From Plasmodium malariae (lineage: Eukaryota > Apicomplexa > Aconoidasida > Haemosporida > Plasmodiidae), in assembly GCF_900090045.1 (NCBI RefSeq), contig NC_041788.1:2289501-2353500 (forward strand): a stretch of 64,000 nt of DNA, read 5' to 3'. The notes under the pieces were generated by a model. That model was not told the origin of the DNA. It worked only from the letters and a program-made list of their open reading frames with translations, and searched no databases. Positions 54,913 through 64,000 of this stretch are shown here, one piece after another (positions within the stretch are counted from its first letter, which is position 1; each line of letters opens with the position of its first letter). Made by a program: the position numbers and the translations under genes.

Positions 54913-55347
54913 TAATACCACTGCGTGAAACAAGTGGAAGTGACAATAATTTTGCGGAAATGTAAGTAGGGATAATGGAAAAAGGAAAAAATCTGTGATG
55001 TGTCTAAATCAAAAATATGTTAACTATTTTTTCCTTACAACATTTTCGTGTTTCGTGTATATCTGATATATACTTTCACATAGTAAAGCGGCTTAAGTAT
55101 TCAATTTTTTTCCTTTTATATTAGAAGTTGTTATATATAAATACGTAACGTAAGATTCTATACATATACGAAGTATACAATACATACGAATGTATGTGGT
55201 TGTTCTTGTCGATCAAGATTATTATAGGCATTTCATCACCTGGCATACAAAATAATTCAAGTTAGGAACAACCAAATTTTTATGTAGCAAAAAACGAATG
55301 GAGAGGAGGTAATTAGACAAGGGAACTTTATCAAATGACACTATAAT

Positions 55348-55550
55348 ATGGACGACCATCCAATTATCTTTTTAATTTTCTTATTCTCAAGTTTAGTTTT
55401 CTCTGTTATAATTTTCTATTTTTGCTTAAGGGATGATTACCAAAAAATAAGGTGTGTAATAAAAATACCTCGAAAATAAACTTAATTGAGAGAAAAAATA
55501 AGTATATATTTTATTATATTAAAGTTAAGCATTCTGAATTTATTACATTC

Positions 55551-55582
<32 letters not shown>

Positions 55583-55971
55583 GTATTAAAAAAAAAGAGA
55601 GATATTCATTTTTATAAAAATAAACTATGCTTACGTTGAAAACTTAGTTTTCTTTATAACCTGCATAGATAGACATTTATTTATTTTTTTAGTTGTTCAA
55701 AAAAGTGCTTTTTTTGTTTTTGTTTATTTTGCATTGAATTGCATGGTAAACATGAAAGTGGAAAATGTACATGATCGTACGCATACATAAGCACATACTC
55801 ATACGCACATATGTTTACATACATAAATGAATACTTGTACATTGTCCATTTCGTTAATTATATTCCCGCAGATACCACATAATAAAAAATGATGAAATAG
55901 AAGAATTCGACTTGTACAAGGAAACCGAAAAATGTGCAGTGACTACTAACCTTTCTATTTTACTTCATTAA
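55348..55971 (+). CDS. Small two-exon single-pass membrane protein (67 aa)
   Basis: Too short and spliced to show up as a long ORF. Exon 1 (55348-55451) reads MDDHPIIFLIFLFSSLVFSV, then IIFYFCLRDDYQKI; it ends with AG before GTGTGT. Exon 2 (55872-55971) follows TATTCCCGCAG and reads YHIIKNDEIEEFDLYKETEK, then CAVTTNLSILLH and TAA. The split codon AG|A (Arg) keeps the frame. The product has a short acidic N-terminus, one transmembrane helix (residues about 6-28) and an acidic, probably cytosolic tail: a type III/tail-like membrane protein. No family recognised. The ATG sits after an A-rich stretch. The donor GTGTGT is acceptable but not the consensus; the composition of both exons supports coding. 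Confidence 0.55.
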
Positions 55972-56205
55972 TTTGTTTATTTGTTTGTCTGTTTGTCTGT
56001 TTGTCCGTTTGTCTGTTTGTCTGTTTATTTATTTGTTTGTTTATTTGTTTGTTTATTTGTTTATTTGTTTATTTGTTTGTTTATTTGTTTATTTGTTTAT
56101 TTGTTTGTCTGTTTATTTGTTTATTTATTTGTTTGTTTGTTTATTAATCTATTTATTTGTTTATTTATCTACCTGTTTATTCATCTGCTTATTTATTCGT
56201 CAGCG
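55966..56205. repeat. TTTGTTTATTTGTCTG-type tetranucleotide array
   Basis: About 240 bp of TTTG/TTTA/TCTG tetramers; spurious VCLFVYLF ORFs on the + strand. Confidence 0.93.
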
Positions 56206-57551
56206 TATTTATTTTTTTGCTTTTTTCTTTTCTTTCCTTTTTTTTTTTTTTCTTACATAACATTACTATAAAATGAAAATTCAAAACAGAGTGTCTTATC
56301 CGCAGAACGTCCACATTTATCTTTTATTTTTTGCTTCCTACATTTTTTGCAAAAACGATTAATAATTTAATGTATGATAATTTCATCCTTAATATAAACC
56401 TAGTTTATCATAACATAATTTAATATTACAAGGCATGGAATAAAAATATTTTAAAATTATATACTGTTAGTAGCGAAGTGAAAAAATGTCCTCTTGATAT
56501 ACGTGTTCCACTTTACAGCTTTTGTTCCTTTTCCTTTTTTTATTTGCTACGTACGCATATATGCACATGTATATACTATACACATATGTATATATGTATA
56601 TATTTTACACATATGTATACGCATATATATAAACATAAATTTCCATAAATAAGCGTTTATGCGCATTTGGCAATTACTGCAATTTTGAACATTATCCTCG
56701 TTATACTATTATTATTACTTCCTTTTTTCTTTTTTTTTTCTTTTACATTAATATACTTTTTCGAAATATACACCCAAAACATTTGTACCTTAACAATTCC
56801 TTTTAACTTACAAATGAAAAAAATTATGCATTATACGCACATGTACATTAATATATACATATATATACATATACAAATATATGCACAAACTTATGTACAA
56901 ACATATATACAAACATATGTACAAACATATATACAAACATATGTACAAACATATGTACAAACGTATGTACAAATATATGCACAAATATATGTACAAATAT
57001 GTATGTATAGTACGTATTTATACATACCTGATTGAATTTTTTTTTCTCGGTTATTTTGTTTTCAAATCACTATTTTCAAGAAATGTAGGTAATACTACTT
57101 CTTTAAGAAAAGTAATAAATAAATATTCTGGAATTTTTTCTCTTTTAATTTTACTTATTATTTATTAATTTTTACTTATTATTTATTAATTTTTACTTAT
57201 TATTTATTAATTTTTACTTATTATTTATTAATTTTTACTTATTTATTTTAACTTTTTTTTTTTTTTCTCGCTCTCCATTTTAAAATAGTACATGTAAGAT
57301 GAACGGCTTTTTAAGATCAGTGTATTACTGTTATATATGAAGTAGGAACAATTATGCTATGTTCTTTTATTTTATTTTTTAACTAAAAAGGAAGGGATTA
57401 TGCATACCTATATATGTTAACGAATATATGTGTTTGTGTATGTACTTATGCGTATATGTATTTACATTTATATTTACGTACATGCATACTAACTTACATG
57501 TATGCTTAACATACAACAAAAATTGAAGAAGATTCTTTAGTTTTTCAAAAA
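55972..57551. other. Intergenic region upstream of ataxin-3
   Basis: Starts with a TTTGTTTA array (55966-56205), then AT-rich DNA, an ACATATGTACAA 12-nt array (about 56870-57000) and a 21-nt array (57155-57240). No gene seen. Confidence 0.6.
57155..57240. repeat. 21-nt tandem repeat in the ataxin-3 promoter region
   Basis: Four near-perfect copies containing TTATTTATTAATTTTTAC. Confidence 0.93.
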
Positions 57552-59663
57552 ATGAGTAAGAAGTATGTTTACTGGGAAAAGCAGGGAAACGATCGTATGT
57601 GTGGTCTCCATTGCTTAAATAGCATTCTTCAGGTAGCTAAAAAAAAAAAGTATACATATGTACGTATACTCATGTACACGTATGTGTGTACGCTTACATA
57701 TTTACATTTACATGTATATACATATGCATATATCTTTCCAATTTTATCAAATGCAAACAAACTCATTTTTGTGGAATTACAAATCCACTGTATAGTATAT
57801 GTTGTAATTAAGACTTTGAAAATAGTGCATAAGTTGGTACTGTGCGTAAATTGATGGGATTGTCTGTTCTTAAAATGAAGAGGCATGGCGCCCGGGCGTA
57901 TGTTTGTCTGTATGTGTATTTGTGCATGTATGCATACATGTAATGCCCGTATGTGTGCGTTTCTGTTCGCGCGTGTATAAATCTGCCTTTCCCCCTTAAC
58001 ATTCATTTTATTGTTATTTTTCTTTTTTAAAATTTTTATCTTTTGAAAAACTTAGGGTCCTCATTACAGTGAAGACATCCTGGCTAATATTGGAAAAGAG
58101 TTGGACGAAAAAGAAAAAGAATTTTTAAAATATTCTTCTAACGACTTAGTAAGAAAAAATTCATTAAATGTATTGGATGATGGTTTTATTAACATATCAG
58201 TATTAATTGAGTGTTTAAAGAGAAAAAATATATTATTAAAAAATGCATTTGAAGAAGATTTAATTAAAATAATTTCAAGTGGTCACCAAGATATTGGTTA
58301 TATATGTAATTTGGAACAGCACTGGTTTAGCATACGTAAAATTCATAATACATGGTATGTGCTTGACAGTTTAAAGAGTGCTCCATTATATATTAAAGAT
58401 ATGAACTTAAAATTTTATTTTAATGATGTTATTAAGAAATATCATATATTTTCTGTTCAGAATGAAAATCCGTATATATCATTACCTAAACCAGATATAA
58501 ATTTTGTTGCAAAAAATCCAAATCAATTTTATATACCAACAAATGAAATATCCGAAATTTCTTGCATGTCAGACGGTTTTATATTAGAGGACAAATTTAA
58601 CATGAACAAGTCAGAAAAAAATTTGATCTTTTCAAATTCTAATAAAACTCAAAAATTTAAATGGCCAGAATATGGAGGCAGGAAGTTGAACGATGATATG
58701 AGTACCGTTAACTCCAATTATATGGATGACGATGACGATTTGAAAATTGCTTTGAAATTGTCAATGGAGGAATATGTTAAGGTAAAAAGAGGGTAGCGAC
58801 TAAAATCTGGCTGATTGTGCCTTAGCGTATGTATCATGTGCGTCGCATGAGCAGCGTGTATGTGTTGTATGACCAGCGTAGTACAAACTGCCACGCTTCG
58901 AAATATGTAACTGACGTTAGAAGGTTGATGACGAAATTTTATACATAAAAAATGTGTTTTATTTTCTTTTCAGAATTTGCCTCCACCATCTGAAGACCCA
59001 CCCGATGAAAACTGTATAAATGTTATGGTCAAATTACCAAATAAAAAAATTCAAAAAAAGTTCATTGCCACAAAAACGTTAGCAGTATGTTTAAAAAAAA
59101 AAAATGTACCAGCTAGCCAAAAAAAAAAAAAAATAATAATAAAAAATATAGTAGCTAGCCAAAAAAATAAAAATGAAAAAAAAGAAAAAGGGGGAAGCGT
59201 TTATACCAAAATGTTAAATATTAACTATTGAATGAGAAACGTATTTAGTTTTAATGATTTCCCATGAGATTTTCGTAAGCATGTATGTTTGTGCGTACAT
59301 ACGGGTGTAATACACACACGCGCATATATATATATATTCACTTGCGTGTATACGTATCCATACGGCATGATCGCCTTTCCTGTGCAGGACATTTTTTACT
59401 GGATAGAATATGAGTCTACGAACGGTCAAAATGTCAGCTCTTCGTTGCTCTTCAGAAAGAGCTACTACCTTTACCAAACATACCCAAGGTATAAAATAAA
59501 TGTATAACTAAAACAAGAACAAGGATATGTTACATGATGTTGTAACGAGACAATAAAAATATAATTTTTTCCCGTAACTGTTTTCAGGAGAAAATTCTGC
59601 AAGTACCAAAATGGGTCTATAGAGTTACAAACAGGTGACAAGGTAAGAAGAAGTTATTGGGTT

Positions 59664-59695
<32 letters not shown>

Positions 59696-59925
59696 CATGT
59701 ATATATGTATGTATGTGAATGTGCATGTGCGTATTCCTGTATATATGCACTTGTGTGTACGCCGTTATTTCCATTTATGTGTTCCAAAATTTCCACTTAT
59801 GCTTATGTGCCTTACCCATTCCTGATATTTTGCTTTTCTCCCTTTTTGTATAGACTGAGCTGGTACATGACAAGCTTTTGAAGGATATGAAGTTTGAAAA
59901 GGAAGAGACCTTCATGATATCTTAG
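57552..59925 (+). CDS. ATX3: Ataxin-3: josephin deubiquitinase with UIM and UBX domains, six exons
   Basis: Exons 57552-57632, 58056-58781, 58974-59084, 59388-59488, 59588-59642 and 59854-59925 give 381 residues. Introns start GTAGCT, GTAAAA, GTATGT, GTATAA and GTAAGA and end in YAG; all junctions keep frame. The josephin domain has catalytic Cys17 in DRMCGLHCLNSILQ and His116 in LEQHWFSIRK; the third catalytic position is Asp131 (WYVLDSLKSAP) where human ataxin-3 has Asn. A ubiquitin-interacting motif follows (DDDDLKIALKLSMEEY, about residues 251-266). The C-terminus is a UBX domain (NVMVKLPNKKIQKKF ... DIFYWIEYE ... YQTYPRRKFCKY), a p97/Cdc48-binding ubiquitin-like fold absent from human ataxin-3. 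The protein would couple deubiquitination to Cdc48-dependent protein extraction. Confidence 0.93.
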
Positions 59926-60156
59926 CACAAAAAGAATGAACTCTTTTCATCACGTTGGCTGTTTTATATTATTTAAAACGATAAAAAAAAAGAAAAAAAA
60001 ATATGAAAAATTTTGAAGTAAAATCATTGTAAACATTAATTTCGTAAAACAAAAACAAAGCAAATAAAATTATTTATTATGATTGAAATATAAGCATCAT
60101 TTGTATTTTTTCAAGCAAACTTGCTTTTATTATCTTCCATATGTAACACAGAATGA

Positions 60157-60988
60157 ATGTTGATAATAAAAAAAAATAATTTTGCTACTACCGTTTATAC
60201 AAATTTTTTGTGTGTATTTGTCTTTGTGTGCGAGCGTGGGTATTAGCATTTTGCTTTTTCAATATTTTTTGTTCATTTTTTCCTCACTAATTCTTAATTT
60301 TTGCTTTATCTTTACATTTATTAATTCATAATATTTCTATTTTTGTGAGGTTCTATTTATGAAAACGGAAAATTGCAATTGCTAGAAAAATCCCATTTTT
60401 TAATATTCCACTTCGTAAAGGTTAAATTCCTCCCTTCATTCTTCCTTCGTTCTTCCTTCGTTCTTCCTTCGTTCTTTCTTCGTTCTTCCTTCGTTCTTCC
60501 TTCGTTCTTTCTTCGTTCTTCCTTCGTTCTTCCTTCGTTCTTCCTTCGTTCTTCCTTCGTTCTTCCTTCGTCCCTGCTTCGTCCCTGCTTCGTCTTTTTT
60601 TTTTTTTTATTTTGTTATACGAAGCTATGCTATACTTTATTATGTTGTGTTATGTTATAATATATATATTTGTTTTTATTTTTTCCCCGTATTGCTGCCT
60701 TAACATTTTCAAAAAAAATGATATTACATGTGTCTTACACCCATTAGCCAACTGAACGGAAAAGCTTTTTTGTTTTTTTACTTAAAAAAAAAAGAAGCGT
60801 TCAAACGCTTCAGCGGTATGTCGCTGTATAGGTTTATACGGCATCATACAGCATTATGCACACACAGGGTTGATCGAAAAATAATAATTTTGGTCTTCTC
60901 ATTATTTCCTAGTGACTTGCAAAATTGGGATGAATATTTGATAGTATTTTTTCGTATGGAAGAACTTATTTTTTTTGTTCAGAAATAG
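60157..60988 (+). CDS. Candidate small four-exon gene (97 aa)
   Basis: Hand-built model. Exon 60350-60420 follows TTTTTGTGAG and reads SIYENGKLQLLEKSHFLIFH then FVK before GTTAAA. Exon 60748-60815 follows CACCCATTAG and reads PTERKSFFVFLLKKKRSVQT then LQ(R) before GTATGT. Exon 60913-60988 follows TCATTATTTCCTAG and reads DLQNWDEYLIVFFRMEELIF then FVQK and TAG. Phases 0 and 2 match. The first exon is least certain: 60157-60235 (MLIIKKNNFATTVYTNFLCV, donor GTGGGT) fits phase 1. The last intron is 97 nt, typical for Plasmodium. No family recognised. Alternatively, the 60794-60859 segment forms four successive short hairpins and might be structured RNA. Confidence 0.4.
60428..60600. repeat. 11-nt tandem repeat, unit CTTCCTTCGTT
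   Basis: About fifteen copies; lies inside an intron of the candidate gene at 60157-60988. Confidence 0.95.
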
Positions 60989-61633
60989 AAAATGTGCAAT
61001 ATGGAAGTTGTAGAAAGCAAAAGGCTTAATGCAAATCATGAAAGCCACAAAATTAAAAATGACGAGAGTTATTCATACAAGTACACAAAAAAAAAAAAAA
61101 TTACTATAAATTGAGGGTTATAAAAACAAGAAAAAAGATCAAACACTTAGTATGAACAAATATTTATTTGCCGCAGACGGATGGACTTATTACGCTTAAG
61201 GTGGGGGGAAAAAAAAAAAAAAAATAAATAAACATGGACATATACGCAAGCGTAAGTATAAACATATACGCAAGCGTAAGTATAAACATATACACAAGAG
61301 TAAGTATAAATATATACATTAGTGGAGGTATAAACACAAACATAAAAATAATCGTAAGTTTATATACTTGGGTAGGTGCCCGCATACTGTTGTCCTTTTG
61401 AGTAACAATGGGCGACTTCAACGCAGCGATTTTTTACACACAAGTGTGTACGTATGAGTGCACATACTTATGCCCATATGCGTACCTTCAAATTAAGACG
61501 AAACAAAAAGGTACGTTCTCCTAATCTTCAGAGGAGAGAACGAAGAAAGCAAAATTTTTCCAGATATAATGACCCATTGCTGCTTGTCTTAGGGGCACTT
61601 AAAATATAAATTATATTTTTATCATGTACATGT
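60989..61633. other. Region between candidate gene and the right-hand gene
   Basis: A 40-codon + frame starts at 60992 (MCNMEVVESKRLNANHESHK) right after the preceding stop. A 24-nt array lies at 61232-61318. On the - strand, 61425-61368 (KSPIVTQKDNSMRAPTQ) ends at a GTATAT donor, and 61194-61147 (RNKSIRLRQINICSY, stop) follows a T-tract plus CCACCTTAAG in the same phase. They could be extra 3' exons of the right-hand - strand gene or a separate gene. The opposite strand of the first segment also has an ATG frame (MGDFNAAIFYTQ) at 61410. Confidence 0.35.
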
Positions 61634-63412
61634 TTAATTGCTAAAAATATGGTGTTCCACTTGTTTTATTACTTTTGTATCTTTATTTTTTTCACTTAAT
61701 TCTTTTTTTCCATTCACTTTATCTATGTTTTCCCTTTCATTAACACCATTTATGCTTCCTTTGTCATTAACACCATTTATGCTTTCTTTTTCATTAACAC
61801 CATTTATGCTTTCTTTTTCATTAACACCATTTATGCTTTCTTTTTCATTAACACCATTTATGCTTTCTTTTTCATCATTAGAAGAATTATGGTCTTGTAT
61901 TTTTTCCTCTGTTTCACTTTGTCCTGTCATGATATTATATATGTTATTTTCCTCAAATTTTGTAGCACTTGAATGGAAATATGTTTTTGGATATTTTAGT
62001 ACCCATGGATAAAATAAGAGTGCCTTATCAAAATCCTTATTAATATTTTCTAAATTTTTTATTATTTGTATAATTAATTTAATACCATATAGAACATTTG
62101 ATAAACCCGATAGACATACAAATACTACGTTGCTAAGTATATTTGCTCTTTTTAATTTTTGATTTTGCATATTATTACTATCCTCATGTGTTTCATTAAG
62201 TTGTTGTTTGTTTTCATCCTCACTTGAAAATTTGTTATAATCTTGGAGTGTAATTGCACCTGTTTTCCCACAATCTGATGAGCTGTTTTTATTCCTAATA
62301 AAACAATTTCTAATATCATGATGAGTTATATTTTTCGTTAATATATATGATATGCCTTGTATAGAAGCCATTCCCATATATGCTGATAAGAGAAGAGCAT
62401 TTGTAATACCATGGTTGTATGATCCATTCCAACTAGGACAATTCAATTGTAGAGATTTATCTTTAATAAGTCTTTCTAATTCACAAAATTTTCCTTTTTT
62501 ACTATCATGTACAGCCATATGGAAATCATACACTTCGGAAAAAGAGCTTAATGGTATAGGCCATATAAAATATCTCTTATTATTCATTAGAATGTTCACT
62601 TGGTCTATTATTGTTATAAGGAAAACTCTTCCAAAATTGGAGAGTGGACATTTATAGAAATCAACGCTTACTTTTACTTTCCACGGGGGGGATATAAATT
62701 CAACTGTATCAATCTTCTTAGGCACTAGTAGTGCGTTCGTATCTTTCTTCGTGCAGACCAAGTATCCCTCGAAATTTGTGGCTAGACTACCGCCATCTTT
62801 GCCACCACTGCCGCTACCTCTAGTACTACCGCTGATAGTGCTGTTATCCTCGTAGGCGTCAAACAACCTATTATCAAAAGTTTTTGCAAATTTCTTCAAA
62901 GGTATTCTAGTGACAGGCATATACCTAGACTTCGACGTTGACTGAGTCAATGCCTTCACTTTTGAGTTGAACTCCGAGTTGGATTGAACATTTTTCGCTC
63001 GTAGATATAATTCGAGATACGTTGCCTCACCTGTATGTTTTATTACTTTCTGGTTCACTAATTGCACCTCAACTACCTTATTGTCTTCATTACATATAAT
63101 AGTATCCTTCTCTACTTTTAAATCTATGTAGCTATACTTCTCTTTTGATGAAGACATATTAATCCATCCATTTCTATCAAATCCTTTTTTATTTGCAATG
63201 AAATTTATAAATTTACTTTTCAAATTTTGTAAAAAACTTTCTCTATTCCATCGAATTATCACATTGTCTTTTCCCAAAGTACGAAATACGCTGTAAGAAA
63301 ATATTAGAAAAATTATCGAGCTCTTTTTAAAGGTCATCCCGACAAAGGATAAAGAAACAGGAAGAAACGGTAAGGGGATAAGATATGAAAGATTAGAGAC
63401 ACGGTAGGGCAA
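61634..63412 (-). CDS. Unrecognised protein with signal sequence and C-terminal 9-residue repeats
   Basis: 592 residues; a second Met at residue 26 (63337) opens MTFKKSSIIFLIFSYSVFRT, a good signal peptide or anchor, and may be the true start. The N-terminal domain looks folded (WRESFLQNL-like VIIRWNRESFLQNLKSKFIN; IICNEDNKVVEVQLVNQKVI). A Gly/Ser insert follows at about 200-215. The core contains FISPPWKVKVSVDFYKCPLS, YFIWPIPLSSFSEVYDFHMA and NCPSWNGSYNHGITNALLLS. One or two hydrophobic helices lie near 345-365 and 440-460. The C-terminus carries five or so ESINGVNEK nonapeptides (27-nt DNA unit, 61735-61875). It may be an integral secretory-pathway protein; no family recognised. Additional 3' exons are possible. 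Confidence 0.85.
   Translation of the reverse strand: MPYRVSNLSYLIPLPFLPVSLSFVGMTFKKSSIIFLIFSYSVFRTLGKDNVIIRWNRESFLQNLKSKFINFIANKKGFDRNGWINMSSSKEKYSYIDLKVEKDTIICNEDNKVVEVQLVNQKVIKHTGEATYLELYLRAKNVQSNSEFNSKVKALTQSTSKSRYMPVTRIPLKKFAKTFDNRLFDAYEDNSTISGSTRGSGSGGKDGGSLATNFEGYLVCTKKDTNALLVPKKIDTVEFISPPWKVKVSVDFYKCPLSNFGRVFLITIIDQVNILMNNKRYFIWPIPLSSFSEVYDFHMAVHDSKKGKFCELERLIKDKSLQLNCPSWNGSYNHGITNALLLSAYMGMASIQGISYILTKNITHHDIRNCFIRNKNSSSDCGKTGAITLQDYNKFSSEDENKQQLNETHEDSNNMQNQKLKRANILSNVVFVCLSGLSNVLYGIKLIIQIIKNLENINKDFDKALLFYPWVLKYPKTYFHSSATKFEENNIYNIMTGQSETEEKIQDHNSSNDEKESINGVNEKESINGVNEKESINGVNEKESINGVNDKGSINGVNERENIDKVNGKKELSEKNKDTKVIKQVEHHIFSN
61735..61875 (-). repeat. 27-nt coding tandem repeat (ESINGVNEK)
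   Basis: Five copies, the first ones almost identical in DNA and the outer ones diverged (GSINGVNER, ENIDKVNGK). Unit is a multiple of three and in frame. Confidence 0.95.
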
Positions 63413-64000
63413 GAATAAGGTAAAACGGATTAAAAATTAATGCAAAAATTATGCAAAATGAACACTATGTTGATACAAAATAAATGGAAAACGACTGTGA
63501 ATTTAATGCGACAAGGTCGAATTAATTAAGCAAATGAATTAGGTTAAAAAGCATTTCTTGCTGTAACTTGCTGTAACTTGCTGTAACTTGCTGTAACTTG
63601 CTGTAACTTGCTGTAACTGCTGTAACTGCTGTAACCTGCTGTAACCTTCTGTGTCTTGTCGTATCTTTCTGTATACATACATATAAATACATATGCGCAC
63701 CCAACCATTTATATATGTGTGTGCATATTCAAATATGTATATATAACAGAGACAAATTATACAGTTTTCAAACTTTTCCATTATAATGATGTACTATTTT
63801 TTTATACTAATATGAGAGTATAACGGATACAAATATTTAAAGAAGCACAAAAATTGATGTATTTATGTCTTAAAAAAAAAAAAAAAGAAAAAAAATTAAC
63901 ACCTGTGATTCCTAAATTCATACCTTAGACTATTATAAGAAGGATTGGCTAATTAATAATTATATATGTATAAGCATGAACATAGGTGTATATACATATG
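63413..64000. other. Right edge, upstream region of the last gene
   Basis: Promoter-side DNA with a CTTGCTGTAA 10-nt array (about six copies, 63551-63615), A runs and TATA-rich stretches. No gene seen before the window ends. Confidence 0.6.
63551..63645. repeat. 10-nt tandem repeat, unit CTTGCTGTAA
   Basis: Six perfect copies followed by shortened CTGCTGTAA variants, about 150-240 nt upstream of the last gene's start. Confidence 0.95.

Larger units (their letters stand above)
53359..55347. other. Intergenic region with long homopolymers and an NNNND/SLLLL array
   Basis: Contains an A44 run (53653-53696), T runs, an 8-bp inverted repeat AGCTGGAA/TTCCAGCT (about 54500 and 54556), and a 15-nt array (54735-54912). 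An ORF from 54651 passes through the array, then reads non-repetitively IPLRETSGSDNNFAE and meets a perfect GTAAGT donor at 54962, so it may be a first exon. On the - strand the same array encodes the Asn/Asp repeats common in Plasmodium proteins. Confidence 0.45.

Noticed and set aside
61638..62012. 124-codon + ORF with FSLTPFML repeats
   Set aside because: Antisense of the 27-nt coding repeat in the 592-aa gene.
1..64000. tRNA, rRNA or CRISPR array
   Set aside because: I looked for GTTCGANNC-type T-arms and cloverleaf partners and found none; tandem arrays are contiguous without spacers, so none is CRISPR-like.

Overview
The window is nuclear DNA of a malaria parasite (Plasmodium). Intergenic DNA is extremely AT-rich and full of homopolymers and microsatellites. 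Coding DNA is AT-biased with Asn/Lys/Asp-rich inserts, introns are small with GTAAGT/GTATGT donors and T-rich YAG acceptors, and the products match apicomplexan families. The species cannot be fixed from the sequence; the composition suggests an AT-rich human-type lineage such as P. malariae or P. ovale. From memory, the gene order (UBA1, a HAD phosphatase, HAD2, PCNA2, ataxin-3) resembles part of P. falciparum chromosome 12; I could not check this.

Layout: a 3' terminal exon of a + gene is cut by the left edge. Then VAC14 (-, 0.8-5.4 kb); spliced ubiquitin E1 UBA1 (+, 8.45-12.5); an unrecognised signal-bearing protein (-, 13.4-15.6); a THUMP/MTase-fold RNA methyltransferase with a frame break in a repeat (-, 17.6-21.2); Cof-type HAD phosphatase A (+, 24.5-25.6); an unrecognised protein (-, 26.9-28.6); HAD2-like phosphatase (+, 33.5-34.4); RMC1/Mic1-like (-, 35.3-39.6); a small ORF and a large RAP-domain protein (+, 40.6-45.3); PCNA2 (-, 46.4-47.6); RRP9/U3-55K (+, 51.4-53.4); a 67-aa two-exon membrane protein (+, 55.3-56.0); six-exon ataxin-3 (+, 57.6-59.9); an unrecognised protein (-, 61.6-63.4).

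Functional threads: ubiquitin (E1 at one end, a josephin-UIM-UBX deubiquitinase at the other); endolysosomal membrane identity (VAC14 for PI(3,5)P2, RMC1 for Mon1-Ccz1/Rab7); RNA maturation (RRP9, THUMP methyltransferase, RAP protein); metabolite control (two HAD phosphatases 8 kb apart); DNA replication and repair (PCNA2).

The most unusual material lies in the large apparent gaps. Short islands with raised GC and no simple repeats carry splice-site signals with matching phase, and chain into candidate small multi-exon genes (22.8-23.2, 30.4-31.2, 47.8-48.5, 49.9-50.4, 55.3-56.0, 60.2-61.0 kb) and into extra 3' exons of RMC1. These models were built by hand without conservation or transcript data. 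The 55.3 kb one is the firmest; the others are hypotheses.
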